Source of the DNA: SZAS-103 sp038234715
Lineage (GTDB): Bacteria > Pseudomonadota > Gammaproteobacteria > Xanthomonadales > Xanthomonadaceae
DNA length: 64,000 nt
Direction of reading: 5' to 3'
Assembly: GCA_038234715.1 (NCBI GenBank)
Contig: JBBQTD010000004.1
Location: forward strand, 1 to 64,000
Shown here: piece by piece, positions 52,259-61,905 of the stretch
How positions within the stretch are numbered: the stretch's first letter is position 1
Layout: each line of letters starts with the position of its first letter
The notes under the pieces: model-generated
Told to the model about the DNA's origin: nothing
Databases searched by the model: none
The model's input: only the letters and a program-made list of their open reading frames with translations
Program-made: the position numbers and the translations under genes

Positions 52259-54484
52259 ATGAATACCACAGCGCTCTACCCGAATCGTTGCATCGCGCTT
52301 GCCATCACCGCCCTGTTGATGGCTTCGGCCCATGCGAACAACGCCGCGGTCACGGTCAACGTGGATGCGAACGCGGGCAAGCACCCCATCAGTCCGTACA
52401 TTTACGGTGTTGCGCTCTTTGTCGACGACCATTCGAAGATCGCAAGTTACAGTGCCATGCTTGACGCATTGAATGCCCCGGCCAATCGCTACGGCGGAAA
52501 CACCAGTTCGACTTACAACTGGCAGGTGAACGCGTCGAACCGCGCGAACGACTGGTATTTCGAGAGCATTGCCGAAGACAGCACGACCCCCGGCGAACTT
52601 GGCGACACCTTCATCAGCATGAGCGCAGCGGGCGGCGCGAAGTCGATGATCACGATTCCGATGCTCGACTGGGTCGCCAAAGTCGGCAGCGGACGAAGCA
52701 AGCTTGCGAGCTTCTCGATCGCGAAGTACAACGCGCAGACGGGCAACGATTGGCAGTGGTACCCGGACGCCGGCAACGGCGTTCTCTCCAGCAACAACCA
52801 GAACGTCAACAACAATCTCAACGATGCCAACACCCCATCGACAGTGGCGTTCCAGAAAGGATGGGTCCAGCATCTCGTCGCGACTTGGGGACTCGCTGCG
52901 GCTGGCGGCCTGAAGTTCTACATCCTCGACAACGAACACAGCATCTGGCAGGGAACGCACCGCGACGTGCATTCGGCTGGCCCGACGGAAGGCGAAATCC
53001 GCCAAAAGATGATCGACTACAGCAACATGATCAAATCGGTCGATGCGGGCGCCACGATCATCGGCCCCGAGGAGTGGGGCTGGAGCGGCTATTTCTATTC
53101 GGGCGCCGATCAGCAATACGCCGCCGCGCATGGCTGGAATGGGGTCTACCCGGACCGCCAGGCCAACGGGAACATGGACTACATGCCATGGATACTCGAC
53201 CAGTTGCACAAATACGATGTCGCCAATGGTACCCATGTGCTCGATGTGTTCTCGCTGCATATCTACCCGCAGGGCGGCGAATTCAGCGACGACACGTCCT
53301 CGGCCATGCAGGCGCTGCGCAACCGATCGACACGCTCGCTGTGGGATCCGAATTACACCGACGAAAGTTGGATCGGCAGCCCGGTTTATCTGATTCCACG
53401 GATGAAGTCATGGGTCGCCCAGTACTACCCAGGCATCAAGACGGCAATCACCGAATACAATTGGGGCGCGGAAGGAGACATCAACGGCGCGACCACGCAG
53501 GCGGACGTCTATGGCATATTTGGCCGCGAGGGACTCGACTACGCAACCCGCTGGACGACGCCCGCGCAGGGCTCACCGACCTTCAACGCGATGAAGATGT
53601 ATCGCAACTACGACGGCGCCAAGCATGGATTCGGTGACAACTCGGTCTCGGCGAGCGTGCCCGATGCGATGGTGGACAACCTGTCCTCATTCGCCGCGAC
53701 GCGCACCGCGGATGGCGCACTGACCGTGATGGTGATCTCCAAGATCGCCGGCAACACTCCGATTACCGTGAACCTGGCGAATTTCACGCCGGGTGCGGCC
53801 GCGCAGGAATGGCAACTCACCTCCGCCAATGCAATCGCCCGCCTCGCCGACGTTGCGGTGGGCTCCGGCCATATCGCGACCACGGTGCCAGGGCAAAGCA
53901 TCACCCTATTCGTGGTTCCCGCCTCGGGGTCCGTCAATCACCCACCGACTGCAGTCGTGAAGGCGACTCCATCCGGTGGCATCGCGCCACTTGCCGTGTA
54001 CTTGAGCTCAGCCGGTTCGAACGACAGCGACGGAACCGTCGTGTCGTACGCATGGGACTTCGGCGACGGCCATCAAGGCAGCAATCCGAACACGATCCAT
54101 ACCTACTCGGCAGTCGGCAACTACACCGCGAAACTGACCGTGACCGACAATCTTGGCGCGACCGCGAGCCAGTCCGTCGCAATCACCGTGACCGACGGCT
54201 CCGGCCCGCTCGCGGCACCAACAAACGCCAGTGCGATGGTCGCCGGCGCAAATGTCACTTTGTCATGGCGGGACAATTCGAACAACGAGCAAGGCTTTAC
54301 GATCGTCCGCGCGCTCGCTCCCTCACGAACATTTACTTACGCGGGAGCCGTCCCTGCGAATACCACGCGATTCATCCAGACTGGCGTACCGAGCGGAACG
54401 TACTACTACGCCGTGCGCGCCTTCAACAAGACCACCAATCTCAATTCCGCCTATTCCAACACTGCCACTGCGATCGTGAAGTAA
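52259..54484 (+). CDS. Secreted GH44 endoglucanase/xyloglucanase with PKD and FN3 modules
   Basis: This 741-residue enzyme is predicted to hydrolyse beta-1,4-glucans or xyloglucan outside the cell. A signal peptide (ending SAHA) is followed by the GH44 catalytic domain (about 35-520), with HPISPYIYGVALFV, the candidate acid/base Glu in ILDNEHSIW (about 225) and the candidate nucleophile Glu in AITEYNWGAE (about 398). A PKD domain (about 560-645, WDFGDGHQ) and a fibronectin type III domain (about 650-741) end it. It has its own CRP-like site. Confidence 0.9.
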   Translation: MNTTALYPNRCIALAITALLMASAHANNAAVTVNVDANAGKHPISPYIYGVALFVDDHSKIASYSAMLDALNAPANRYGGNTSSTYNWQVNASNRANDWYFESIAEDSTTPGELGDTFISMSAAGGAKSMITIPMLDWVAKVGSGRSKLASFSIAKYNAQTGNDWQWYPDAGNGVLSSNNQNVNNNLNDANTPSTVAFQKGWVQHLVATWGLAAAGGLKFYILDNEHSIWQGTHRDVHSAGPTEGEIRQKMIDYSNMIKSVDAGATIIGPEEWGWSGYFYSGADQQYAAAHGWNGVYPDRQANGNMDYMPWILDQLHKYDVANGTHVLDVFSLHIYPQGGEFSDDTSSAMQALRNRSTRSLWDPNYTDESWIGSPVYLIPRMKSWVAQYYPGIKTAITEYNWGAEGDINGATTQADVYGIFGREGLDYATRWTTPAQGSPTFNAMKMYRNYDGAKHGFGDNSVSASVPDAMVDNLSSFAATRTADGALTVMVISKIAGNTPITVNLANFTPGAAAQEWQLTSANAIARLADVAVGSGHIATTVPGQSITLFVVPASGSVNHPPTAVVKATPSGGIAPLAVYLSSAGSNDSDGTVVSYAWDFGDGHQGSNPNTIHTYSAVGNYTAKLTVTDNLGATASQSVAITVTDGSGPLAAPTNASAMVAGANVTLSWRDNSNNEQGFTIVRALAPSRTFTYAGAVPANTTRFIQTGVPSGTYYYAVRAFNKTTNLNSAYSNTATAIVK

Positions 54485-54685
54485 GCAGCGACCTACCCTG
54501 GCGGCGCTCACAGCCGTCGCCAGGTCTTGCGGATCGTGAGCGCCGATGCGGCGCCATCTGGACGCCGCTGACCATACGGCGACCCAAAGACAACGCGGAT
54601 CGCTGGTTTGCGATCCCACCTGTTCATGATAAGGCTTGATGGGCGAGCGCATCCTGCAACCATATCGCCCGTGGTCGAGACCCGC

Positions 54686-55816
54686 ATGCCGTTTACGCTC
54701 ATCCCAAACGACGACCACGCTATGGCTACGCGCCTGAAGCGCCAGCTGATGGGCGTGTTGTCCTACCTGATGTTCCTCGGTCCGCTGGGATATGCGGTGT
54801 ACCAGGGCTGGATGCGGATGGACTACGCCGGATTGGCATGGCTGCTGGCCTTGGCGATGGCGATCAACGCTGCCTTCTTCGTCGCGATACGCACTGGGGC
54901 AAGCCGTCGCTTCACCGATCCGAGCCTGATGGTGTTCCAGATCGGCATTGCCGGGCTGCTTGCGCTGGTGATCGGTTACTTCGTCGTCGCCGAAGCGATG
55001 GTCATCGTGCTGAGTTTGTTCTTCACCGCATTTTTCTTCGGCATGTTCAGCTTCACGATTCGCCAGTACCTTGCGATGACGGGACTTGCGGCGTTCGGCT
55101 ACGGGATCATGCTGCTGCTCAAGTACGACGCAGCACAACGCAGCGGGACGTTGTTCCATCTGGAGCTGCTGCAGTTCATGATCCTGATGATGGTGCTGCT
55201 GTGGATGTCGCTCCTGGGCGGCTATCTCGCGGGCCTGCGCTCGAGCCTTGCCAGGAAGAAGAACGCGCTTGCCGCTGCGCTGGCAAGGCTCAAGGAACTC
55301 GCCAGTCGCGACGAACTCACCGGCCTGCACAACCGCCGGCACCTGATGGAGACTCTGGAGCAGCAGCAGGAGCGCGCCACGCGCTACGGCGAGCCGTTCG
55401 CCCTGTGCATCGTGGATCTCGACTTGTTCAAGCGCGTCAACGATTCCTACGGCCATGGCGTCGGCGATGAAGTACTGCGCGGTTTCTCGGAGCGCATCCG
55501 CTCGCTGATGCGGCGCATGGACGTGATCGGCCGCGGCGAAGTCGACAGCACGTTCGGCCGCTATGGCGGCGAGGAATTCCTGCTGTTGCTGCCGTATGCA
55601 GCAGCATCCAATGCATGCGCATGCATCGAGAGGTTGCGCACCGCCATGCACGCCAATCCATTCCAGACCAGCGCAGGACCCCTCGCCATCACGTTTTCGG
55701 CGGGCGTTGCACAATATCGGAAAGGCGAATCGATTGCGGATGTGATCAACCGTGCTGATGAGGCATTGTATCGGGCGAAGAATGCGGGGAGGGATCGAGT
55801 GGTGTGTGAGGATTGA
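54686..55816 (+). CDS. Membrane-bound diguanylate cyclase
   Basis: This 376-residue protein has six predicted helices (about 22-185) as sensor or anchor, a short coiled linker and a C-terminal GGDEF domain. The active site is GRYGGEEFLLLLP. Compared with the norm there is an insertion before the active site (RGEVDSTFGRY), and the inhibitory RxxD is not in its usual place, so product feedback may be lost. I start at 54686; 54722 is an alternative. It is convergent with the next cyclase gene. Confidence 0.85.
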   Translation: MPFTLIPNDDHAMATRLKRQLMGVLSYLMFLGPLGYAVYQGWMRMDYAGLAWLLALAMAINAAFFVAIRTGASRRFTDPSLMVFQIGIAGLLALVIGYFVVAEAMVIVLSLFFTAFFFGMFSFTIRQYLAMTGLAAFGYGIMLLLKYDAAQRSGTLFHLELLQFMILMMVLLWMSLLGGYLAGLRSSLARKKNALAAALARLKELASRDELTGLHNRRHLMETLEQQQERATRYGEPFALCIVDLDLFKRVNDSYGHGVGDEVLRGFSERIRSLMRRMDVIGRGEVDSTFGRYGGEEFLLLLPYAAASNACACIERLRTAMHANPFQTSAGPLAITFSAGVAQYRKGESIADVINRADEALYRAKNAGRDRVVCED

Positions 55817-55934
55817 CGTGGTTTGGGTTGTCATCCGATGACGCTTGTCATCCTGAAGACGTTTTCATCCTGACCAATAACAATTGTCGTCCTGAGCGCC
55901 GCGAAGGAATTGCTTGTTCCTGTGCTTGCATCGC

Positions 55935-57479
55935 TCACCCATCAGCAACGTCCACTTCCCCGCTTGCGTCAACGCCGCACACCCGGTTGCGGCCGGCGTT
56001 CTTTGCTCGGTACATGCGGTGGTCGGCGCGTGCCAGCAGGGTTTCCCAGTGGGTGGTTCCTTCGGCGCTGGCAATCCCGACGCTGATGGTGACGTGCAAT
56101 CCGGAAGCGATCATCGACCAGGCGTCTTCCTCGATGGAACGCCGGATTGCTTCGGCGCGCTCGTGCATCTGTTGCATACCGATGCGTGGCAGGACGAGCA
56201 CGAATTCCTCGCCGCCATAGCGCGCGATGATGTCGCCGCTACGCAGCCAGTGTTCGACGATGCGCGCGAGCCTGCACAGCACGGTGTCGCCGATCGCGTG
56301 CCCGTGGCGGTCGTTGATCTGCTTGAAGTGGTCGACGTCCAGCATCGCCACGCATAACGCCTGCTGCCCCGGGATCGCGCAAGTGCACGCGGCATCCAGT
56401 GCGGTCTCCAGGTAGCGGCGGTTGCAGGTGCCTGTCAATGCGTCGTGAAGGCTCAACCGTTCGAGCTCGGTCGCCTGCTGTTCCACCTTGTTCAACGCAG
56501 TGGCGAGTTCGTCGTTGCGCAGTCGCGAAATCTCTTCCTGGTGCCGGGCCTGCTGCAGCTCGGACACGGCATCGAGGTTTTCTAGTTTTGCCTTGACCAG
56601 GTCGTCGAACACGTCGGCATGGATGGCGTGGAACTGGCGGTAGTGCCGCAGCGCCAGCTCCCATTGGCCGCGTTGTTCGTGTACCGAAGCCAGGGTTTCG
56701 TGCGCGCGGTACATCTCGCGACGGATGTCCAGCTTGCCGGCCAGCGCGAGCGCCTGCTGCAGCCGGTCGATCGCGGATTCCGGGTCGCCGTTGCGCGCGA
56801 GGAATGCGCCTTCGTCGCGCAGTGTCTCAGCAAGGATGCGCTCGGCCCGGCTGCTGCGTGCGACCACCACCGCTGTCGCATGGTCGCGCCGCGAAATCCC
56901 GACCTCGCCCAGGTTCTCCAGCAGACGCGCACGTGCGCTCAGGCACCACGCCTCGTGCGCCTGGTCGCCGATGCTGCGCGCAACGTCGATGGCTTCGTCG
57001 AGCAGCGGCATCGCCTTGTCCACCGAACCTGCGGTCACCCAGCCATCTGCAAGATTCGACAACAGGTAGACCGCAACCTCGTTGTCGCCGGCTTGCCGGG
57101 CCTGTGCGATCCCGCGCTCGTACCAGCCGACCGCCGTCGGGAAGTCGCCCATTTCCTCGTGACAGACCGCGATGTAGTTGTATGCGCGCCCGGTGTGCAT
57201 CCCCAGGCCATGCGCCGCGACCACGCCGAGTACATCGTGCAGGCACTGCAGCGCAGCGGCATAACGACCGAGCTGGGTCAGCCCCGCGCCCAGCCAGGTC
57301 CGGGCCTGCGCGATGGAGGAAAAATCATCCTGAGCAACAGCCACGTCAAGCGCTTCGCGCGCAAGGCGCTCTGTTTCGCGGTAGTCCGCGCACTCGAAAC
57401 GCCGCTTCGCCGCCTGCAGCAAAGACGGTGCCAGCAAGTCGTTCGAGACGCGATCCGTCGAGCCGCTATCGCCGTTCAT
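55935..57479 (-). CDS. Diguanylate cyclase with N-terminal TPR domain
   Basis: This 514-residue cytoplasmic protein has TPR-like helices over about 1-310 (repeats such as TGRAYNYIAVCHEEMGDFP and AHEAWCLSARARLLENLGE), then a coiled linker and a GGDEF domain. The active site is ARYGGEEFVLVLP, and RSGD five residues before is an intact I-site. The TPR half probably senses a protein partner. ATG 57479 is preferred; a start at 57536 adds a Cys-rich stretch of 19 residues. Confidence 0.85.
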   Translation of the reverse strand: MNGDSGSTDRVSNDLLAPSLLQAAKRRFECADYRETERLAREALDVAVAQDDFSSIAQARTWLGAGLTQLGRYAAALQCLHDVLGVVAAHGLGMHTGRAYNYIAVCHEEMGDFPTAVGWYERGIAQARQAGDNEVAVYLLSNLADGWVTAGSVDKAMPLLDEAIDVARSIGDQAHEAWCLSARARLLENLGEVGISRRDHATAVVVARSSRAERILAETLRDEGAFLARNGDPESAIDRLQQALALAGKLDIRREMYRAHETLASVHEQRGQWELALRHYRQFHAIHADVFDDLVKAKLENLDAVSELQQARHQEEISRLRNDELATALNKVEQQATELERLSLHDALTGTCNRRYLETALDAACTCAIPGQQALCVAMLDVDHFKQINDRHGHAIGDTVLCRLARIVEHWLRSGDIIARYGGEEFVLVLPRIGMQQMHERAEAIRRSIEEDAWSMIASGLHVTISVGIASAEGTTHWETLLARADHRMYRAKNAGRNRVCGVDASGEVDVADG

Positions 57480-57532
57480 CGGCTGATTCTGGCAGACCTT
57501 GCAGGCGACACATACTGCGACCGTCAACAGGC

Positions 57533-57748
57533 TCAAATGCCGTCAGGTGCTGCCGGATCGGCAACGCCGAAACGGCCTTTCAGGTAACGTAGCACCGCAT
57601 GCACAAACGCAAGTTCGCCAAGTTCCTGCGGCAAAGCAACACCGCTGATCTTCTCGACGATGGAATCGAGAACGGCAGGAAACACGACGAGCTTTCCCCA
57701 ACAGCGCTTGCTGCTGCATCGATTTCCTGTCAGTTGGCTGATGTTCAT
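57533..57748 (-). CDS. Doubtful small hypothetical protein
   Basis: This 71-codon frame, between cls and the TPR-GGDEF gene on the same strand, reads like a real helical protein in its second half (AVLDSIVEKISGV, then ELAFVHAVLRYL). It has no ribosome-binding site that I can point to. It may be a small gene or a remnant. If it is not a gene, the 329 bases at 57480-57808 hold nothing I can identify. Confidence 0.3.
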   Translation of the reverse strand: MNISQLTGNRCSSKRCWGKLVVFPAVLDSIVEKISGVALPQELGELAFVHAVLRYLKGRFGVADPAAPDGI

Positions 57749-57808
57749 CAGCTCCAGCCAGCCACGCTACCTGAGCTGCGACCGCATGCAGGGCATCGCG
57801 CAAACGCC

Positions 57809-59074
57809 CTAAAGTTGCGCGCGGATGGGCGCGAGGATCCGCTCCGACAGTTTTTCGGTCCACGACCGATCCTTCCACATCTGCAGCGTGAACGGCGTCG
57901 CCCGCTGCAGGTCCGTTTCGTACACTTTCGTCATCTGCGCGGCAACCGTCGCGTCGTAGATGTTCAGGCTCGCCTCGTCGTTGAGTTGGAATGAGCGCAT
58001 GTCGAAGTTCGTAGATCCCACCGACACCATTTCTCCATCCAGGATCAGCATCTTGCAGTGAAACATCGTGTCATCAAAGGTGTGGAATTCAACGCCTTTC
58101 TCCAGCAATGCCCCCCATGACTGCTTGGATTCGATGCGCACTGACATCGAATCCGTGTGCTTGTCCGGCAATACTACGCGGATGCGCACGCCGCGCGCGC
58201 GGGCGGCTATCAATGCATCGCGCATCAGCTTGTCCGGGATGAAATACGCCGCGGAAATGTCAAGCGTGCTTTCCACCGCCGCAATCGACAGCAGATACAT
58301 CAGGTGCATGCTCGCACTACCGCCTTCGGGCGAACTCACGAACAGATGCATCTTGTGGTTCCCGGCAGGTTGCAGCAGTGGAAAATAGTCCTCACCGTGC
58401 AAGACCGTGCCGCTCGTCTTGATCCAGTTGTCCTGGAATGCAGCCTGCATTTCCGCGACAACCGGACCTTCAACCTTGAAGTGCATGTCGCGCCAGTGGT
58501 CGACGTCCTGCGCGTGCCCCTGCCATTCGTCGGCAATGCCCACGCCGCCGGTGAACCCGATCGTTCCATCGATGACAAGCAGCTTGCGATGGGTACGGTT
58601 GTTGAGGCGGCGGATGTGGTACCAGCGCAGCGGATGGTAGCGCTCCACTCCGACGCCGGCCGCCCTGAGCGCCTGGATGATCTTGTCGTCCATTTTTTCG
58701 CTTCCCGCCCAGTCCAGGATGACATGGACCTTGACCCCCGCGCGTGCGCGTTCCTCAAGCGCCGTAGCGAATTGCTCGCCGACCTTGCCGGACCAGTAGA
58801 TATAGGTTTCAAACGTGATGCTGCGCCGCGCGCCGCGGATCGCTTCGAGCATCGCCGGAAATATCTCGTCGCCATTCTGCAACGGTTGCAGCCGGTTGCC
58901 GGGAAGGATCGCCGGACCCATCAGCACGCCCATCACCCGCTGGAACACCGGATCGTGCAGCGGGTACGCATGCGCGACGGCGTGCTGGATGTCTTTTTCG
59001 GGCTTGCGGAAAAGCATCAGCCCGATGCTTGCGACCAGTAGCGTGGCAACCACGGTAATGACGATCGTGAACAT
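57809..59074 (-). CDS. cls: Cardiolipin synthase / phospholipase D family protein
   Basis: This 421-residue membrane enzyme is predicted to condense two phosphatidylglycerols into cardiolipin. One N-terminal membrane helix (FTIVITVVATLLVASIGLMLF) is followed by two HKD motifs, HRKLLVIDGTIGFTGG and HCKMLILDGEMVSVGSTN. The ATG at 59074 places the helix at the N-terminus; the frame is open further upstream without family similarity. Size and single helix match the ClsB/ClsC-like subgroup more than ClsA. Confidence 0.88.
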   Translation of the reverse strand: MFTIVITVVATLLVASIGLMLFRKPEKDIQHAVAHAYPLHDPVFQRVMGVLMGPAILPGNRLQPLQNGDEIFPAMLEAIRGARRSITFETYIYWSGKVGEQFATALEERARAGVKVHVILDWAGSEKMDDKIIQALRAAGVGVERYHPLRWYHIRRLNNRTHRKLLVIDGTIGFTGGVGIADEWQGHAQDVDHWRDMHFKVEGPVVAEMQAAFQDNWIKTSGTVLHGEDYFPLLQPAGNHKMHLFVSSPEGGSASMHLMYLLSIAAVESTLDISAAYFIPDKLMRDALIAARARGVRIRVVLPDKHTDSMSVRIESKQSWGALLEKGVEFHTFDDTMFHCKMLILDGEMVSVGSTNFDMRSFQLNDEASLNIYDATVAAQMTKVYETDLQRATPFTLQMWKDRSWTEKLSERILAPIRAQL

Positions 59075-59321
59075 GCTGATCTTCCCTGAGCAATGTGCAG
59101 CGCCGTTTGCTCGCTGTCCGCGTGGCGTTCCGCACCGCGCAATCGCCATGGTAGCCGCACTGTCGCATTGTGGAAGCCTCGCCACGTCGCTGTTCTGCCT
59201 GCTGTTCATATTCGCAGCACACTGCGGTCGCGGGCTTTGCCATGACCCGCTTCCATGCCGTAGATTCCCGAAATTCACGCTGGAATCCAGGCCGATGCAC
59301 AGCCCTCTGGTCGCATGCTAG

Positions 59322-59900
59322 AGCCGTCCGTCCCGCTGGTTTCACTGGCTGACGTTTGCGTTTGTCACGCTGGCCTACGTGCTGATCAACCTGCGCGACA
59401 TTCCCCCGCGCGGAAGCGACGCGCGCTCGCTGATCATGCAGGGTCACATTCTTGCGGGACTGGTGGTGCTGGCGCTGGTTCTTCCATGCCTTATGCATCG
59501 ATTTCGAAATGCGTCGCCGCCGACAACCCCACCGATCGCTTCATGGGAGAACATCCTGTCGCGATGCACGCATATCGGGTTGTACGCATTCCTGGTCGTG
59601 CAGCCAGTGCTCGGCTTGCTGACGGTGTTTGCGGGTGGGCGCGGAATCGTCCTCCCATTCACCAGCCTGCACATTCCATCGCCGATAACCGCGGACAAGG
59701 CCCTGAGCGAACAGCTCGGCAACATCCATGGCTGAATCGGCACGATCTTCTACTAGGTGATCGGCCTGCACATCCTGGGTGCCTTGTGGCACCATTTCGT
59801 GCGCCATGACGACACCTTGCGACGGATGGGTTGGAGCGCTTCCGGATCGCATGCCATCCACCCAGCCGCCGACGTCCGGAGAGACATCCATTCCGCCTGA
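59322..59900 (+). pseudogene. Cytochrome b561 pseudogene with two in-frame stops
   Basis: Read in one frame, this is a whole small cytochrome b561. It has RWFHWLTFAFVTLAYVL (helix 1, His), IMQGHILAGLVVLALVL (helix 2, His), THIGLYAFLVVQPVLGLL (helix 3, His) and VIGLHILGALWHHFVRHDDT (helix 4, His). The frame is broken by TGA at 59733 and TAG at 59754, each replacing what is probably Trp or a similar codon in GNIH-IGTIFY-VIG. No start codon is seen before it: TAG is at 59319. The haem ligands are all kept, so decay is recent. Confidence 0.75.
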
Positions 59901-60279
59901 TCCTATTGCAACATGGCATCAACTCGTCAGCGAGCGCAATGCACGTGGCCTGGACGCGTTGCTTGCCGATGCCGTCGTCTTCCATTCGCCAGTGGTGCAT
60001 GCGCCGCAGCTGGGTAGAGCCATCACCACGACGTACCTGGCAGCTGCGTTCCGGGTTTTTTTCAACGCGTCGTTTCGCTATGTCCGCGAACTCAGGGGGG
60101 AGCGCGATGCAGTCCTCGAGTTCGAAGTGGAAATCAATGGCGTGCAAGTCAATGGCATCGACATGATCAAGTGGGACGACCAGGGGAAGATCACCGAATT
60201 CAAGGTCATGCTGCGCCCGCTCAAAGCAATCAATCTCATCCAGCAGAAAATGGCCGCGGTGCTTGCGCAGAAACCATAG
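59851..60279 (+). CDS. NTF2-like (SnoaL-type) protein
   Basis: This 142-residue cytoplasmic protein has the cone-like NTF2 fold pattern: IATWHQLVSERNARGLDALL, then VVFHSPVVHAPQLGR, then FEVEINGVQVNGIDMIKWDD. The family includes ketosteroid isomerase-like enzymes and many binding proteins of unknown role. I choose the ATG at 59851; 59806 and 59779 are alternatives. It overlaps the tail of the b561 pseudogene in another frame. Confidence 0.75.
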   Translation: MPSTQPPTSGETSIPPDPIATWHQLVSERNARGLDALLADAVVFHSPVVHAPQLGRAITTTYLAAAFRVFFNASFRYVRELRGERDAVLEFEVEINGVQVNGIDMIKWDDQGKITEFKVMLRPLKAINLIQQKMAAVLAQKP

Positions 60280-60556
60280 GAAACTGTTCCGAATCGGGTG
60301 TCTGGAAGTAAAAAACCTCCTCCGGAATGGGTGGCCGCCACCCACTGCCCTCCCTGCAGTGTCGCGGGGGGATTGCTATATCCATGCGAACAACGCCACC
60401 GCTTGCATGCCCGCCTGGCCGCAGCCCGTGCGCGACCACTTAGAATGCGCGCGGATTCGCTGGCGCACGCAGCACGGCAGACGAAGAAGCACCCAGCGTA
60501 GCTGTCTGCAACTCCCTGGCGACGCAACGAACGACCCGGATTGTCTGCTTTTGCAT

Positions 60557-61035
60557 GACGCCGGAGAAACAAAACACCACGATCCTCGTTTCGCGATGCG
60601 CAGGAATGGCGGAATCGTGCAGCACGAAAACGCTGTCGTCCTGCACGAGGGTTTTTCCTTCCTGCGTCAACCCTGATCGTGCACGCCGCGCTTTGTTTCG
60701 TGTTGCGCGCGCCTCTTTTCGTGCATGAAAAATTCCAACGTGTCCACGCCGCGATTCTGTGCGTCCACGACGAACCCTTCAGCCTGCACGATTGATTCCG
60801 GGGCGTGCACAACGACGTTGGTTTCGTGAAGCATTGCATTTTCGTCGTTCACCGCAACGCCGGATGCATGCTGGCCGAAGGATTTTTCGCGCATGAAAAA
60901 TCCCGGGCCGTTCCCGAAACAAATCGCAGCGTCCACAGGGAAAACGCGGGCGTCCACGACCAGCGGTGCCGCCAGCAGGTTTTTTTCTTTCGCGTGCACG
61001 CTTTTTTCTTCACCACACGGAGTTTCTGGCGTCTG
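60557..61035. repeat. Degenerate 21-bp tandem repeat array, about 23 units
   Basis: Units of 21 bases align from 60557 to 61035 with a single slip (17 bases at 60662-60678). The common form begins GTGCACGAnGAA and ends in a T-rich part such as TTTTC. Examples start at 60742, 60763, 60805, 60931, 60952 and 60994. In one plus frame units read VHRENAG, VHDQRCR, VHAFFFT. No ribosome-binding site or signature supports a protein. Similar in period and first half to the array at 592-843. Nothing else is recognised in 60280-61368 apart from the terminator at 61266. Confidence 0.85.
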
Positions 61036-61265
61036 CAACGAAGGTCCCGGCCGCGCGAGGGCGCTCCCATGCCCGTCGTCCCGCCGCTTTGCCGCCACCT
61101 CCCGCGAACGTCTGCCTGCCAATGGCGCAGCGCCCCGGACGACGATGCGCACGGCGTTGTTGCTGGTGCGCACCACCTTCGCCACCCACGCGGCGATTGA
61201 AGGACGTGCGTCCAGGACAGCCGCAATGCTTGCGCCAAGTCGAAAGCAAGTCTTGAAATGCAAAA

Positions 61266-61285
61266 CGGCGGACCGAAGTCCGCCG
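61266..61285 (-). terminator. UUCG-loop terminator for the His/Met-rich EF-hand gene
   Basis: On the minus strand the sequence reads CGGCGGAC-TTCG-GTCCGCCG followed by TTTTG, a perfect eight-pair stem with the very stable UUCG tetraloop. It is about 84 bases after the stop of the EF-hand gene at 61369. Confidence 0.7.
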
Positions 61286-61368
61286 CCTTGTTCTGGTCGA
61301 TACCCGCGACGTCAGCGCAACCGATTGCCGCGATCGATCAAGTCCGCCTTCCGCTTTGCCGCCAAGCC

Positions 61369-61905
61369 CTACTTCTTCGCCTTGTCGTCGTCGTCGTGCT
61401 TCATCTTGTCGTGGTCATCGTCGTCGTGCATGTCGTGGCCGGCCTTCATCTCTTCCTTGCTGAGCATGCCGTCATGATTGGAATCCATCATGTCGAACTT
61501 CGCTTTCGTGAAGTCCGCGTGTTCCTTGGCCGAGATCATGCCGTCGTTGTCGGCGTCCATCTTCTCCATCATGTCGTGGCGTTCCATCTTGCCACCCATC
61601 ATTGGATGCTCGTGCTCGCCGTGCTCGTGCATTTCGTGTTCGTGCTCGCCGTGCTCGTGCATGGCGTGCATTTCGTCTTTGCTGAGCATGCCGTCATGGT
61701 TGCTGTCCGCAGTGTCGAACATGGTCTTCATGTAGTCCGCGTGTTCCTGGGCGGAAATCATCCCGTCATGGTTGGCGTCCATCTTCGCCATCATGTTGTC
61801 GGCCTTCATGCCGTCGTGGGCAAGGACAGCGGGGGAAACAAAGAATCCAGCGGCGACGGCCAAGCCGATGCCGCACATGAGTCGGGTCATGGTGTTGTTG
61901 ATCAT
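61369..61905 (-). CDS. Secreted His/Met-rich EF-hand protein
   Basis: This 178-residue protein has a signal peptide (ending SPAVLA). Four calcium loops are DANHDGMIS, DSNHDGMLS, DADNDGMIS and DSNHDGMLS. Between the second and third lies a His/Glu/Met-rich run (HEHGEHEHEMHEHGEHEH), and the tail is Asp/His/Lys rich. Such runs bind zinc, copper or nickel, so the protein may sense or store both calcium and a transition metal in the periplasm. GGAGG precedes the ATG. It is divergent from the COG4280-like gene. Confidence 0.85.
   Translation of the reverse strand: MINNTMTRLMCGIGLAVAAGFFVSPAVLAHDGMKADNMMAKMDANHDGMISAQEHADYMKTMFDTADSNHDGMLSKDEMHAMHEHGEHEHEMHEHGEHEHPMMGGKMERHDMMEKMDADNDGMISAKEHADFTKAKFDMMDSNHDGMLSKEEMKAGHDMHDDDDHDKMKHDDDDKAKK

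Noticed and set aside
60667..61263. 199-codon minus-strand protein over array 3
   Set aside because: It follows the 21-bp repeat, lacks a start signal, and no part resembles a known protein.
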